The notes below the pieces were generated by a model. That model did no database searches. It saw only the letters and a list, made by a program, of their open reading frames with translations, and had not been told where the DNA came from. A DNA stretch of 64,000 nt from Hirschia sp964352025 (GTDB taxonomy: Bacteria > Pseudomonadota > Alphaproteobacteria > Caulobacterales > Hyphomonadaceae), in NCBI GenBank assembly GCA_964352025.1, contig CAYGPZ010000003.1, positions 62,001 through 126,000 on the forward strand, written 5' to 3'. Shown one piece after another: positions 51,185 to 58,554 of the stretch (its first letter is position 1; every line of letters starts with the position of its first letter). Made by a program: the position numbers and the translations under genes.

Positions 51185-51252
51185 AAATATCTAGTCGAAT
51201 AGTGAATTATTTTGGAAAAACAAAATTCATCTATTAGTATTGGAAAGAAATA

Positions 51253-52722
51253 TTATCCGTTTTTGGCCTGATTGTAGGCATTTTTGAACGTCTGCATTTC
51301 TTCAGCATATTTTGCACCTTGGCCGATTGAATTTGTATTCAAAGGCTGGTTGAGTTTATATACACTTGTTCCAATCACTGGGTTTTGAGTTAGCGTATGT
51401 GTAGCTGGAGCATCAGATACTGGGTTTAAACCACAGTGTGCATATATTTTTGCGCGCTCTGCCTCTGGGTTGCTGACAAGGTCTTCATAGTTGACGACAA
51501 GCACTGAGTTTCCAAGGGAAGGCAATATTTTTTCAAATAATGCTTCTTCACCAGCCAATTGCTTACCAAGGCTTTCTTGGGTGAATGACCAGCGTGCATG
51601 CGTCGCAAAACAAGTTTTAAACTGTGATAAAGCGGTGTCTTCGAGGTTTCTTCTCACCCAGATTAGCGGTGCTTTCGGAAGTACATGATGAATCAGCGGC
51701 ATTAGACGTGCCTGAGGCATTGTACGGTCTACAACACGTCCTTCAGCGCCAAACCTCGACTTTATCATGTGGTGGTAAGCCGCTGCAAAGTCTCTCCATG
51801 GATTTTCATATTTGCCTTGGACTTCTTGCAAGTCTGTGGGCGATAATCCTTTTAATGCAGTTGCAGATAAAGTGAAAAGACCAGTTGTATCACCACCTGT
51901 TACTTCAGGGTGGCCAACTAGCATACGCTGCACAATTGTTCCACCAGACCGGAGGTTACCAAACACGAATATTGATCGGTTTGATGCATCTGGGCTAGGT
52001 TTTAATTGCGAATAGGCGTTTTGATCGATGGATTGGAATACGCTTTCTAGACTTTGCGTGTTTCCAGCTTCATCAAAAACGCGAGAAGGGCTCATAAGTT
52101 CATTAGCATGAGTGTAGGCTTGCCATGATTTCTCATTTTCACCTAAATCATCGAACATTTTTGCGATAGCAAAAAGAAGCAGTGAATAGTTGGTGTCACT
52201 CATTGAGGAAATGGCGGGTTGTTGGCTTAACATTTCTTGGACCAATGGGTCCTTAGCCGTAAATTTATGAAAGGAAGAGAGTTCAAGCCAATGTACAGCA
52301 TTCTTTGGTTGAACATAAATTGCTTTTTCAAAGCTCTCTTTTGCTTCTTCAAACATACCTTGCTGAGCTTGAAGAGTTCCTAAAACATTCCAACCCGGAG
52401 CAAATTCTTTTGCTGTTTTAACGACACGCGTCGCCATCTTGATAGCGTTCGTATAGTCTCCAACATCTGTGAGCAATGTTGCGGCTCTTAGAGCTGTATT
52501 GGAGCTAGTATCTCCTGCGACTGCGTGCGTTGCATAAAAGCGCGTTGTGGCTGTTTCACCGATGGCGGCAGCTAACTGAGCTAACCCTAATCTGTTGACA
52601 GTGTCCTCAGGAAGGTCTTTAGCCTGCTCGGTTAGTAGACGAGCGGCTTTGTTGCGATTTTGGTTTTCTAGCGCTTCCTGAATTTCTTTCAGCTTAGCAG
52701 GCAATACAGTCTCGGTTTCCAT
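51253..52722 (-). CDS. TPR-containing sulfotransferase family protein
   Basis: Residues about 1-225 are helical TPR-like repeats (for example PGWNVLGTLQAQQGMFEEAKESFEKAIYVQP). Residues about 245-470 are a sulfotransferase domain: the 5'-phosphosulfate loop is FVFGNLRSGGTIVQRML (usual form GxPRSGTT), and the 3'-phosphate segment is IWVRRNLEDTALSQFKTCF; VVNYEDLVSNPEAE follows as in the family. The altered phosphosulfate loop (NLRSGGT) keeps Arg and Ser but lacks the Pro. Acceptors of this TPR-sulfotransferase class are unknown; they may be proteins or surface glycans. It appears to be a single-gene unit. Confidence 0.85.
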   Translation of the reverse strand: METETVLPAKLKEIQEALENQNRNKAARLLTEQAKDLPEDTVNRLGLAQLAAAIGETATTRFYATHAVAGDTSSNTALRAATLLTDVGDYTNAIKMATRVVKTAKEFAPGWNVLGTLQAQQGMFEEAKESFEKAIYVQPKNAVHWLELSSFHKFTAKDPLVQEMLSQQPAISSMSDTNYSLLLFAIAKMFDDLGENEKSWQAYTHANELMSPSRVFDEAGNTQSLESVFQSIDQNAYSQLKPSPDASNRSIFVFGNLRSGGTIVQRMLVGHPEVTGGDTTGLFTLSATALKGLSPTDLQEVQGKYENPWRDFAAAYHHMIKSRFGAEGRVVDRTMPQARLMPLIHHVLPKAPLIWVRRNLEDTALSQFKTCFATHARWSFTQESLGKQLAGEEALFEKILPSLGNSVLVVNYEDLVSNPEAERAKIYAHCGLNPVSDAPATHTLTQNPVIGTSVYKLNQPLNTNSIGQGAKYAEEMQTFKNAYNQAKNG

Positions 52723-53009
52723 AACTCACTTCATTTTACTAAGTTTTCACAGTATATCTGTGATGGGACAAATCAACTCTAACTATACTCTTAGGGGTAT
52801 TTGCCGTTCCTGATCGTCGTTTGAAATTAGCATAACCCTCTAACTTAAAGTGTTCTAGTCGTTAATTGGGATGAGGAGAACGTCTTATTTGGAGATTTTT
52901 ACAGTTTTGCGTTGTCTTTTTACAAAATGACGGAGTATTGCTCGAGTAATGTTGTTGAAAAGTTCAATCTCTTCTAGATTTTCGCCTATCTTTCGGACAA
53001 TCTCCGGCA
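52723..53009. other. 287-bp intergenic region between divergent genes
   Basis: No coding sequence is supported here. It must hold the promoters of the sulfotransferase gene (leftward) and of DUF952-pyrD (rightward). A small hairpin CACAG/CTGTG lies near 52748-52762. No motif strong enough to name was seen. Confidence 0.5.
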
Positions 53010-53372
53010 ATGGAAAAAAGACTTCTCTTAAAAATCCTTGAAGGTCCCGCATGGGAGGCTGCAATTGCTGGTGCTGAGGTGCAGGCTCCCGTGGATATTG
53101 CAGATGGGTATGTTCACTTCTCTACTGCGTCTCAGGTTCAAGAGACTTTGGATAAATGGTTCCAAGGCATAGAAGGGGCAGTATTGATCGCATTTGATGC
53201 GCGTGATTTTGAAGACACCCTAAAATGGGAAGTCTCCAGAGGTGGTGATTTATTTCCGCATGTTTATGGCAAGGTCTCTGCTGACAAAGCTGTCAAACAC
53301 TGGAAAATGTCTTTAGGCTCTAATAACGCACCAATTGCACCTGCTGAAGCGTTGAACTTTGAGATAATTTGA
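53010..53372 (+). CDS. DUF952 family protein
   Basis: The 120-residue product matches DUF952: LLLKILEGPAWEAA, DGYVHFSTASQVQETLDKWF, VLIAFDARDFEDTLKWEVSRGGDLFPHVYGKV. The conserved His in YVHFS and the FPHVYG motif are typical of the family, whose fold resembles ADP-ribosyl-type or RNA 2'-phosphotransferase-like small enzymes; no activity is established. Its TGA overlaps the pyrD ATG as TGATG, so the two are translated together. A DUF952-pyrD pairing is common in Alphaproteobacteria. Confidence 0.9.
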   Translation: MEKRLLLKILEGPAWEAAIAGAEVQAPVDIADGYVHFSTASQVQETLDKWFQGIEGAVLIAFDARDFEDTLKWEVSRGGDLFPHVYGKVSADKAVKHWKMSLGSNNAPIAPAEALNFEII

Positions 53373-54460
53373 TGAGTATTGTGGATGATATTGGGCTGTC
53401 ATTGGTGCAGAAATTGCCACCTGAATTAGCTCACAAAGTAACAATTCATGCACTTCAATCAGGCTTGGCATCTAAAGCAAAGCCAATGTCTCCAGCAAAG
53501 CTTGAACTATTAAAAACAAATTGGCCGATATCGCGTTTCGCGCTGACTAACCCATTAGGCATTGCGCCCGGGTTTGATAAAAATGCTGAGGTTTTTATAG
53601 CTTGTTTGGCGATGGGGTGTGGATCTGTAGAGTGCGGAACTGTAACGCCCGAACCGCAAGCGGGTAATCCTAAGCCACGATTGTTTCGCCTTCCCGAAGA
53701 TAGTGGTGTTGTGAACCGTATGGGGTTTAACAATGATGGTCTGGTTGCGTTTGCAAAGAGGTTAGAAAAAAACACCCCTTCATCAAGTGTAGTCGGCGCA
53801 AATGTAGGTGCAAATAAAACATCTGAAGGTGAAAAGCGGATCGAGGATTATGAGAAGGGCATTAGGGCTGTCTGGCAGCATTCTTCTTATCTGACTTTGA
53901 ATATTTCATCCCCAAACACACCAGGTTTGAGAGGACTTCAGAACAAGGCGGATTTGGAAGCTCTATTGCGCGTCGCTTCCAATACAATTGCGGACATGGA
54001 AAATACGCATGGTGTCGAACGCCCAGTGTTCTTGAAAATCGCCCCTGATGTCGATGATGAAGCTATCAAGGATATTGTTGATGCTCTTATCGCCGCAAAT
54101 GGAATGACTGGGATAGTCGTATCCAACACAACAATTGAGCGTCCAGAAACTTTGAAAAGTTCGAATGCTGAGCAGGCTGGCGGATTATCCGGTGCACCTT
54201 TGTTTGAGAAATCCACAGAGGTTTTAAAACAAGTCGCACGTCACTCTGATGGGCGATTGGACATTATCGGCGTAGGTGGCATTGATAGCGCTGAAACAGC
54301 CTATGCTAAAATTCGCGCTGGAGCGCATAGCCTTCAATTATATTCTGCGCTTATTTATAGCGGAGCAGGGCTGATACAAGAAATTCTATTTGGACTATGT
54401 GATCTGTTAGAAAAAGACGGATTTAGTCATATCAACCAAGCGGTTGGTGCTGATTTATAG
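53372..54460 (+). CDS. pyrD: PyrD, dihydroorotate dehydrogenase (quinone), class 2
   Basis: PyrD oxidises dihydroorotate to orotate in pyrimidine synthesis and passes electrons to quinone at the inner membrane. The N-terminal helical region that contacts the membrane (residues 1-40) marks class 2. Landmarks are NPLGIAPGFDKNAEV, CGSVECGTVTPEPQAGNPKPRLFRL, NRMGFNNDG, VGANVGANK, LNISSPNTPGLRGLQ (catalytic Ser region) and IIGVGGIDSAETAYAKIRAGA at the FMN phosphate site. The 362-residue length is normal. It overlaps the upstream DUF952 gene by one base and faces DUF4112 at a distance of 6 bp. Confidence 0.95.
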   Translation: MSIVDDIGLSLVQKLPPELAHKVTIHALQSGLASKAKPMSPAKLELLKTNWPISRFALTNPLGIAPGFDKNAEVFIACLAMGCGSVECGTVTPEPQAGNPKPRLFRLPEDSGVVNRMGFNNDGLVAFAKRLEKNTPSSSVVGANVGANKTSEGEKRIEDYEKGIRAVWQHSSYLTLNISSPNTPGLRGLQNKADLEALLRVASNTIADMENTHGVERPVFLKIAPDVDDEAIKDIVDALIAANGMTGIVVSNTTIERPETLKSSNAEQAGGLSGAPLFEKSTEVLKQVARHSDGRLDIIGVGGIDSAETAYAKIRAGAHSLQLYSALIYSGAGLIQEILFGLCDLLEKDGFSHINQAVGADL

Positions 54461-54466
54461 CGCACA

Positions 54467-54886
54467 TCAAGCGTTGTTTTTCGCGTCTGTTTTGTGACCT
54501 TTTTTCTCTAAATGTTTGATCAGCATATTGATGTTCATTGAGTTGGAGCGAAAAGCTAAATCAAATACATCTCCGACAAGTGGAAATGCGCCTAGTATGG
54601 CGTCGATCAATAGATTGAACAGCATTCTGAGAATGAGCAAGAATGATCCACCTAGAACAGCAGCGCGTCCTATTATGTAGAGGCCTAGCAAGGCGGTCAG
54701 GAAATCGCCAATCCCTGGAATTAAGCCGATAAGACTGTCGATACCGAATTTCATATTCATACCTGGAATAGTGAATTTCGAATCCAGCAATCGAGCGAGC
54801 GCTTCGATGTCAGAGATTTTATCAAATCTCTGTTCTTCTGAATTTTCGTCTGAATAGGTATCTGAAGTATCTTGTGTGCGGGTCAT
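54467..54886 (-). CDS. DUF4112 membrane protein
   Basis: After a polar, acidic N-terminus (about 30 residues) the DUF4112 pattern appears: ALARLLDSKFTIPGMNMKFGIDSLIGLIPGIGDFLTALLGLYII, then LRMLFNLLIDAILGAFPLVGDVFDLAFRSNSMNINML in segments. Two membrane-embedded hairpins are expected, and the C-terminus is basic. The function of the family is unknown. Its first codon overlaps the end of the MATE gene by 4 bp (ATGA type), so it is translationally coupled to that exporter. Confidence 0.88.
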   Translation of the reverse strand: MTRTQDTSDTYSDENSEEQRFDKISDIEALARLLDSKFTIPGMNMKFGIDSLIGLIPGIGDFLTALLGLYIIGRAAVLGGSFLLILRMLFNLLIDAILGAFPLVGDVFDLAFRSNSMNINMLIKHLEKKGHKTDAKNNA

Positions 54887-56241
54887 ATTGCTTTGACGTC
54901 CTCTGATCTACTCAGCATTTCAATACGCCGGATTAATCGCGGCATATAGGCCCCAAGTGTAATTGCACGCAGGATATAAGATACGCAAAACGCTATCCAC
55001 ACCCCCCAATTTCCAAGTGGACGAAACAGTATGTCTAACCCAATGTAGATTATGAGGGTCAGAATTGTGCTGGTCCGCATAGCTGCAGATTGCGTCGTTC
55101 CAATGAAAATGCCGTCCAATTGCCAACTCGCAACCCCAAGAATAGGGGCGAGTGCGACCATGGGTAAGTATGTGGTTGCGATTTGTTGAACATTTGGTTC
55201 TTGAACCATGAGCTGGATATAGGTCGCGCCAGCGGACAGTATCAGCAGCGAACAGATAATAGCGCCTGCAACGGCAAATTCAGTGGTTAAACGGATAGCT
55301 GTCCAGAACTGTTTCTTTGATCCAACACTATAGGCTGCCCCCACGCGAGATTCTGCGGTAACTGCAAACGCGTCTAATACATAGGCTGATACTGCCAATA
55401 ATTGCATAAGAACGTGATTGGCTGCGAGAAAGCTGTCACCTTGCCGTGCACCTGAATTTGCAAACCAAGTCATCAAGCCCAGCAACGCCATCGTGCGAAC
55501 CATTATGTTGCCATTGACTGAGAACATTTCTTTTAAGCGGTCCGGTGATAAGAGGTTGCTTCTTTTCCATAGGCCAGATGCTGTTCCACCATTTTTCTGT
55601 ATGATGTAGAAACAAATGAAAGAGCCGGTAATGACAGAGCACCATTCAGCAGCGGCGGTGCCATATCCAACACCTTCAGCACCCATATTCAGACCAAGCA
55701 CGAAATAGGTGTCGAATATGATGTTGGTGGAATTGACGATAATCTGAAGCAGCAAAGCTTGTCCGCTTTTACCTTGCCCTAACAGCCAGCCATTAATCGC
55801 ATAGCTTGCGAGTGCCGCAGGTGCCCCTAAAAAGCGGGCGGATGAATAGTCAGCAGCTGATGTTTCGACAGCTGAGCTAGCCTGCAATATCTGGTAAGCG
55901 CCTGAGATAAATACAAATTGAAGCAGGAATAGGCCAGCGCCTATCAATCCACCTAAGATGAGTGCCCGTATCAATACGGACTGGGTTTCTAACTCGTCGT
56001 TTTTTCCAAATGACTGGGCGGTCAGGCCGGTAACACCCATTCGTAGAAAGCCAAAACTCCAGAATATAAACCCTATAACTGACGCACCTAATGCGACACC
56101 GGCGAGTTCGATCGTGTCACCCGTCTGTCCGATAATTGCAGTATCGACCAATCCCACGAGAGGCATAGACGCTTGTGACAATAGTATCGGCCAAGCCTGA
56201 GCAAAAACGTCTTTGCGCGTAAGAGGAAGAGGTTTGTGCAT
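54883..56241 (-). CDS. MATE-family multidrug exporter (DinF-like)
   Basis: A 452-residue protein with about twelve membrane segments. The beginning ITRKDVFAQ-like stretch (here LTRKDVFAQAWPILLSQASMPLVGLVDTAIIG) and GFLRMGVTGLTAQSFG are the MATE signature; the repeat half has a matching VLDAFAVTAESRVGAAYSVGS. These place it nearest the DinF branch. MATE proteins exchange cationic compounds for H+ or Na+. It is co-transcribed with DUF4112 through a 4-bp overlap. Confidence 0.9.
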   Translation of the reverse strand: MHKPLPLTRKDVFAQAWPILLSQASMPLVGLVDTAIIGQTGDTIELAGVALGASVIGFIFWSFGFLRMGVTGLTAQSFGKNDELETQSVLIRALILGGLIGAGLFLLQFVFISGAYQILQASSAVETSAADYSSARFLGAPAALASYAINGWLLGQGKSGQALLLQIIVNSTNIIFDTYFVLGLNMGAEGVGYGTAAAEWCSVITGSFICFYIIQKNGGTASGLWKRSNLLSPDRLKEMFSVNGNIMVRTMALLGLMTWFANSGARQGDSFLAANHVLMQLLAVSAYVLDAFAVTAESRVGAAYSVGSKKQFWTAIRLTTEFAVAGAIICSLLILSAGATYIQLMVQEPNVQQIATTYLPMVALAPILGVASWQLDGIFIGTTQSAAMRTSTILTLIIYIGLDILFRPLGNWGVWIAFCVSYILRAITLGAYMPRLIRRIEMLSRSEDVKAI

Positions 56242-56543
56242 TAAGTTGGGCCTAGGATTTGCATAGACATTGGTACTTTGAAACAGGCGTTTAAGAGAAG
56301 AAAGTCAATGCGCTAGACGCAACATTTTTAAATTTTGATGACGTCGTGATTTTAAGGATTAAAGAGTGTTCTTTTGCGGAATAAATATTCCAAATGGTAA
56401 AATTCGATCGCTCACATTTAGTTGATCGTAGTTAAACTAAAGCGTGAAAATATCCGTCTTGTTATGTGCGGTTCGCATCCCATTTAATTTCCATAAAGAA
56501 CAGAAATAGGTGCCTCCCATATTACGCACCGAGGATGTAAAAA
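56242..56543. other. 302-bp intergenic region between the MATE and MlaC-like genes
   Basis: A/T-rich sequence with stop codons in all frames examined; no gene is supported. It should contain the divergent promoters of the MATE-DUF4112 pair and of the MlaC-like gene. The ribosome-binding site of the latter (GAGGATG) ends the region. Confidence 0.5.
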
Positions 56544-57164
56544 ATGAAAAGACTATTATTATCCGCTCTAATTTTGTCAGTCGCTCCTGTTGCTCAGGCT
56601 GAAGCGCCTACTTATGTCGTTAAAACAAGTGCAAATGTTACTTCTCAAAGTCCTGCTCGCCCAGCAGATGCGAGTTCCGTTGTGGATTTAGCCGGTCATT
56701 CTGCAATCAAATATCTAGATGATGGATTATTGAGTGACACGGAAGCCAAAGCTTTGCTCGGTTTTCTCGATGTTGATCGTGTCGCCAAATTTACGCTTGG
56801 TCGCTATGGGCGAGGGCTGACTGATCAGCAATTTGATGCATTTAGAGTCGCATTTGATGAGTATGTAACTCACCAGTTCCAGACGCATTTATCGTCGTTT
56901 TCCGGTGCTGATTTACGCATAGTTGAAACCGTAAAACGAAGACCGAATGATGCTGTTGTAAAAACCGAAATCGCCACCCAAAGCGGCGATGTTCAGAAAG
57001 TGAACTGGCGTGTCATCAAAAGAAACAACGAATGGAATGTGGTCGATGTTGAAGCCTTAGGTTTCTGGTTTGCTATTGAGCAACGCGCGCAATTTACGGC
57101 GCAATTGGATAAATCAGGCGGTGATATAGATGCATTGATTGCGAAAATTTCCCGCAAGAATTAA
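56544..57164 (+). CDS. MlaC/Ttg2D-like periplasmic phospholipid-binding protein
   Basis: A signal peptide (about residues 1-19, ending AQA) precedes a 187-residue mature domain with the MlaC pattern: FLDVDRVAKFTLGRYGRGLTDQQFDAFRVAFDEYVTHQF, then VETVKRRPNDAVVKTEIATQSGDVQKVNWRVIKRNNEWNVVDVEALGFW in segments, with WNVVDVEALGFWF matching the w.iyDv.veGiSl region. MlaC carries phospholipids between the membranes for the Mla system. No mlaD, mlaE or mlaF gene is adjacent, so partners are elsewhere. GAGGATG provides the ribosome-binding site. It is followed by a strong terminator. Confidence 0.85.
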   Translation: MKRLLLSALILSVAPVAQAEAPTYVVKTSANVTSQSPARPADASSVVDLAGHSAIKYLDDGLLSDTEAKALLGFLDVDRVAKFTLGRYGRGLTDQQFDAFRVAFDEYVTHQFQTHLSSFSGADLRIVETVKRRPNDAVVKTEIATQSGDVQKVNWRVIKRNNEWNVVDVEALGFWFAIEQRAQFTAQLDKSGGDIDALIAKISRKN

Positions 57165-57198
57165 TTGCGCGGACCCAAAATATTAAACGGATTTATCG

Positions 57199-57233
57199 AA
57201 AGGCTCTTCACATTTGGGTGGAGAGCCTTTTTC
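57199..57233 (+). terminator. Intrinsic terminator after the MlaC-like gene
   Basis: AAAGGCTCTTCAC (57199-57211) pairs with GTGGAGAGCCTTT (57218-57230) around ATTTGG, and the T-run continues to 57232. The classic stem and T-run leave little doubt. Confidence 0.9.
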
Positions 57234-57268
57234 TATGGACATCATATAAATAGAAAAATGAGTTCAAA

Positions 57269-58168
57269 ATGCTGCCTATAGTTCATCATCCTTTATACGA
57301 TGCTGCATCCGTATCTGATGAGCATAGGTTTCCAATGCGGAAATATACACGATTGCCCATTCGGCTTATCGAAGAACGACTTGCTTACCCCAATGGATTT
57401 CATTTGCCGGAGCTGGCATCGCGCGATGAACTTTTAGCTAGTCACTCTGAGAGTTATGTCGACGCCGTATTGAACGGCACGCTGGATAGGCAAGCGCAAC
57501 GCAAAATAGGGTTTGAGTGGAGTGAGGACGTCTCCAATCGTGCACGGGCGTCAGCGGGTGGAACTCTATTAGCTGCGCGACTTGCTTTGAAAACTGGTGC
57601 AGCTGCCAATACTGCAGGCGGATCACATCACGCATCATTTGAGTCAGGTGCGGGTTTTTGTGTGTTCAACGATGTCGCTTTTGCAGCAGCCAATCTGCTC
57701 AAAGAAGGTAGTGTTCGAAACATATTGATAGTGGACCTCGATGTGCACCACGGAGATGGTACAGCGCGGATATTTGCGAATGAGAATCGCGTGTTCACAT
57801 TTTCAATGCACTGTCAGGACAATTGGCCAACCGAAAAGCCACCATCTGATCTAGATATTGGATTGCCAAAAGGTATGACGGATGACGCATATTTGGAGTG
57901 TGTGAATAGCAATCTAAAATCTGTTTTTGAGACGTCTAACGCTGATCTCGTATTTTATAATGCTGGTGTTGATATTCATCGGGACGACCGATTGGGTCAC
58001 ATAGATGTATCTGACGAAGGTATTGCGCTGCGAGATAAAATGGTCGCTGATTTCGCGCAGCAATATCAAATACCTATCGTAGGTGTTCTGGGTGGTGGAT
58101 ATAGCAAAATCACGGATGAGGTTGTCGAGCGACATGTCAGCATGTTTCGGGCTTTGTCACTTGAATAA
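57269..58168 (+). CDS. Histone deacetylase-family (acetoin utilisation/AcuC-type) amidohydrolase
   Basis: These zinc enzymes remove acetyl or acylpolyamine groups. Catalytic motifs are intact: GGSHHASFESGAGFCVFNDVAFAA (His pair and general base), LIVDLDVHHGDGTARIF (zinc ligands Asp and His) and FYNAGVDIHRDDRLGHI (third zinc ligand), with the final VLGGGY motif. The 299-residue size matches bacterial class IV-like HDAC homologues. It appears to be a single gene bordered by a terminator before it and a long hairpin after it. The substrate is unknown. Confidence 0.92.
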   Translation: MLPIVHHPLYDAASVSDEHRFPMRKYTRLPIRLIEERLAYPNGFHLPELASRDELLASHSESYVDAVLNGTLDRQAQRKIGFEWSEDVSNRARASAGGTLLAARLALKTGAAANTAGGSHHASFESGAGFCVFNDVAFAAANLLKEGSVRNILIVDLDVHHGDGTARIFANENRVFTFSMHCQDNWPTEKPPSDLDIGLPKGMTDDAYLECVNSNLKSVFETSNADLVFYNAGVDIHRDDRLGHIDVSDEGIALRDKMVADFAQQYQIPIVGVLGGGYSKITDEVVERHVSMFRALSLE

Positions 58169-58172
58169 AAAT

Positions 58173-58204
58173 GAAGACCGGAGTTATGGGGAACTCCGGT
58201 CTTC
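58173..58204 (+). terminator. Long hairpin after the deacetylase-family gene
   Basis: GAAGACCGGAGTT (58173-58185) pairs perfectly (13 bp) with AACTCCGGTCTTC (58192-58204) around ATGGGG, starting 4 bp after the stop codon. There is no T-run on the plus strand; on the minus strand it is followed by ATTTTTATT. It may end transcription or protect the mRNA 3' end, and it may serve a transcript arriving from the right on the minus strand. Confidence 0.6.
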
Positions 58205-58554
58205 GGTATGTCCGATGTCTCAGGGGGTATATTGAGATATTCGGGCAACCTATTTAATGAGTTAATAGAAATGTAGGGGGCGGAGTAGCTGGGCGGTGCT
58301 ACTCCGCAATACACAGTGTCTTTCGTTGAGGGGTCATATTGAAAGACAAAATATATTTATTGTTTTTCGATATAAATTGCAAGATAAACAATAAGGAAAT
58401 TTCAAGGCAATATGGTTTTGCAGTAAAAGGTCATTGTTTTTAAAGTATATTTGCTACAGTTGTAGCGATAAATTTTTCTTTGAAAGCAAAAGAAACTTTG
58501 TTTTTTGAAAAATATTCGGTCGCATGATGATTGGGTGCAGAGTAGTATTTGGGG
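58205..58554. other. 350-bp non-coding region with several stem-loops, candidate small RNA
   Basis: No coding sequence is supported. Stem-loops include TCTCA/TGAGA near 58214-58234, a perfect 10-bp stem GCGGAGTAGC/GCTACTCCGC (58280-58289 with 58298-58307) and an 8-bp stem TGTCTTTC/GAAAGACA (58317-58324 with 58341-58348). Three G-rich single-stranded patches (GGGGG, GGGGG, GGGG) lie between them. The right half (58350-58550) is A/T-rich and probably holds the recQ promoter. Confidence 0.4.

Noticed and set aside
58066..58314. 82-residue minus-strand frame over the deacetylase 3' end and following gap
   Set aside because: It overlaps a certain gene and the hairpins, has no ribosome-binding site and no recognisable domain.
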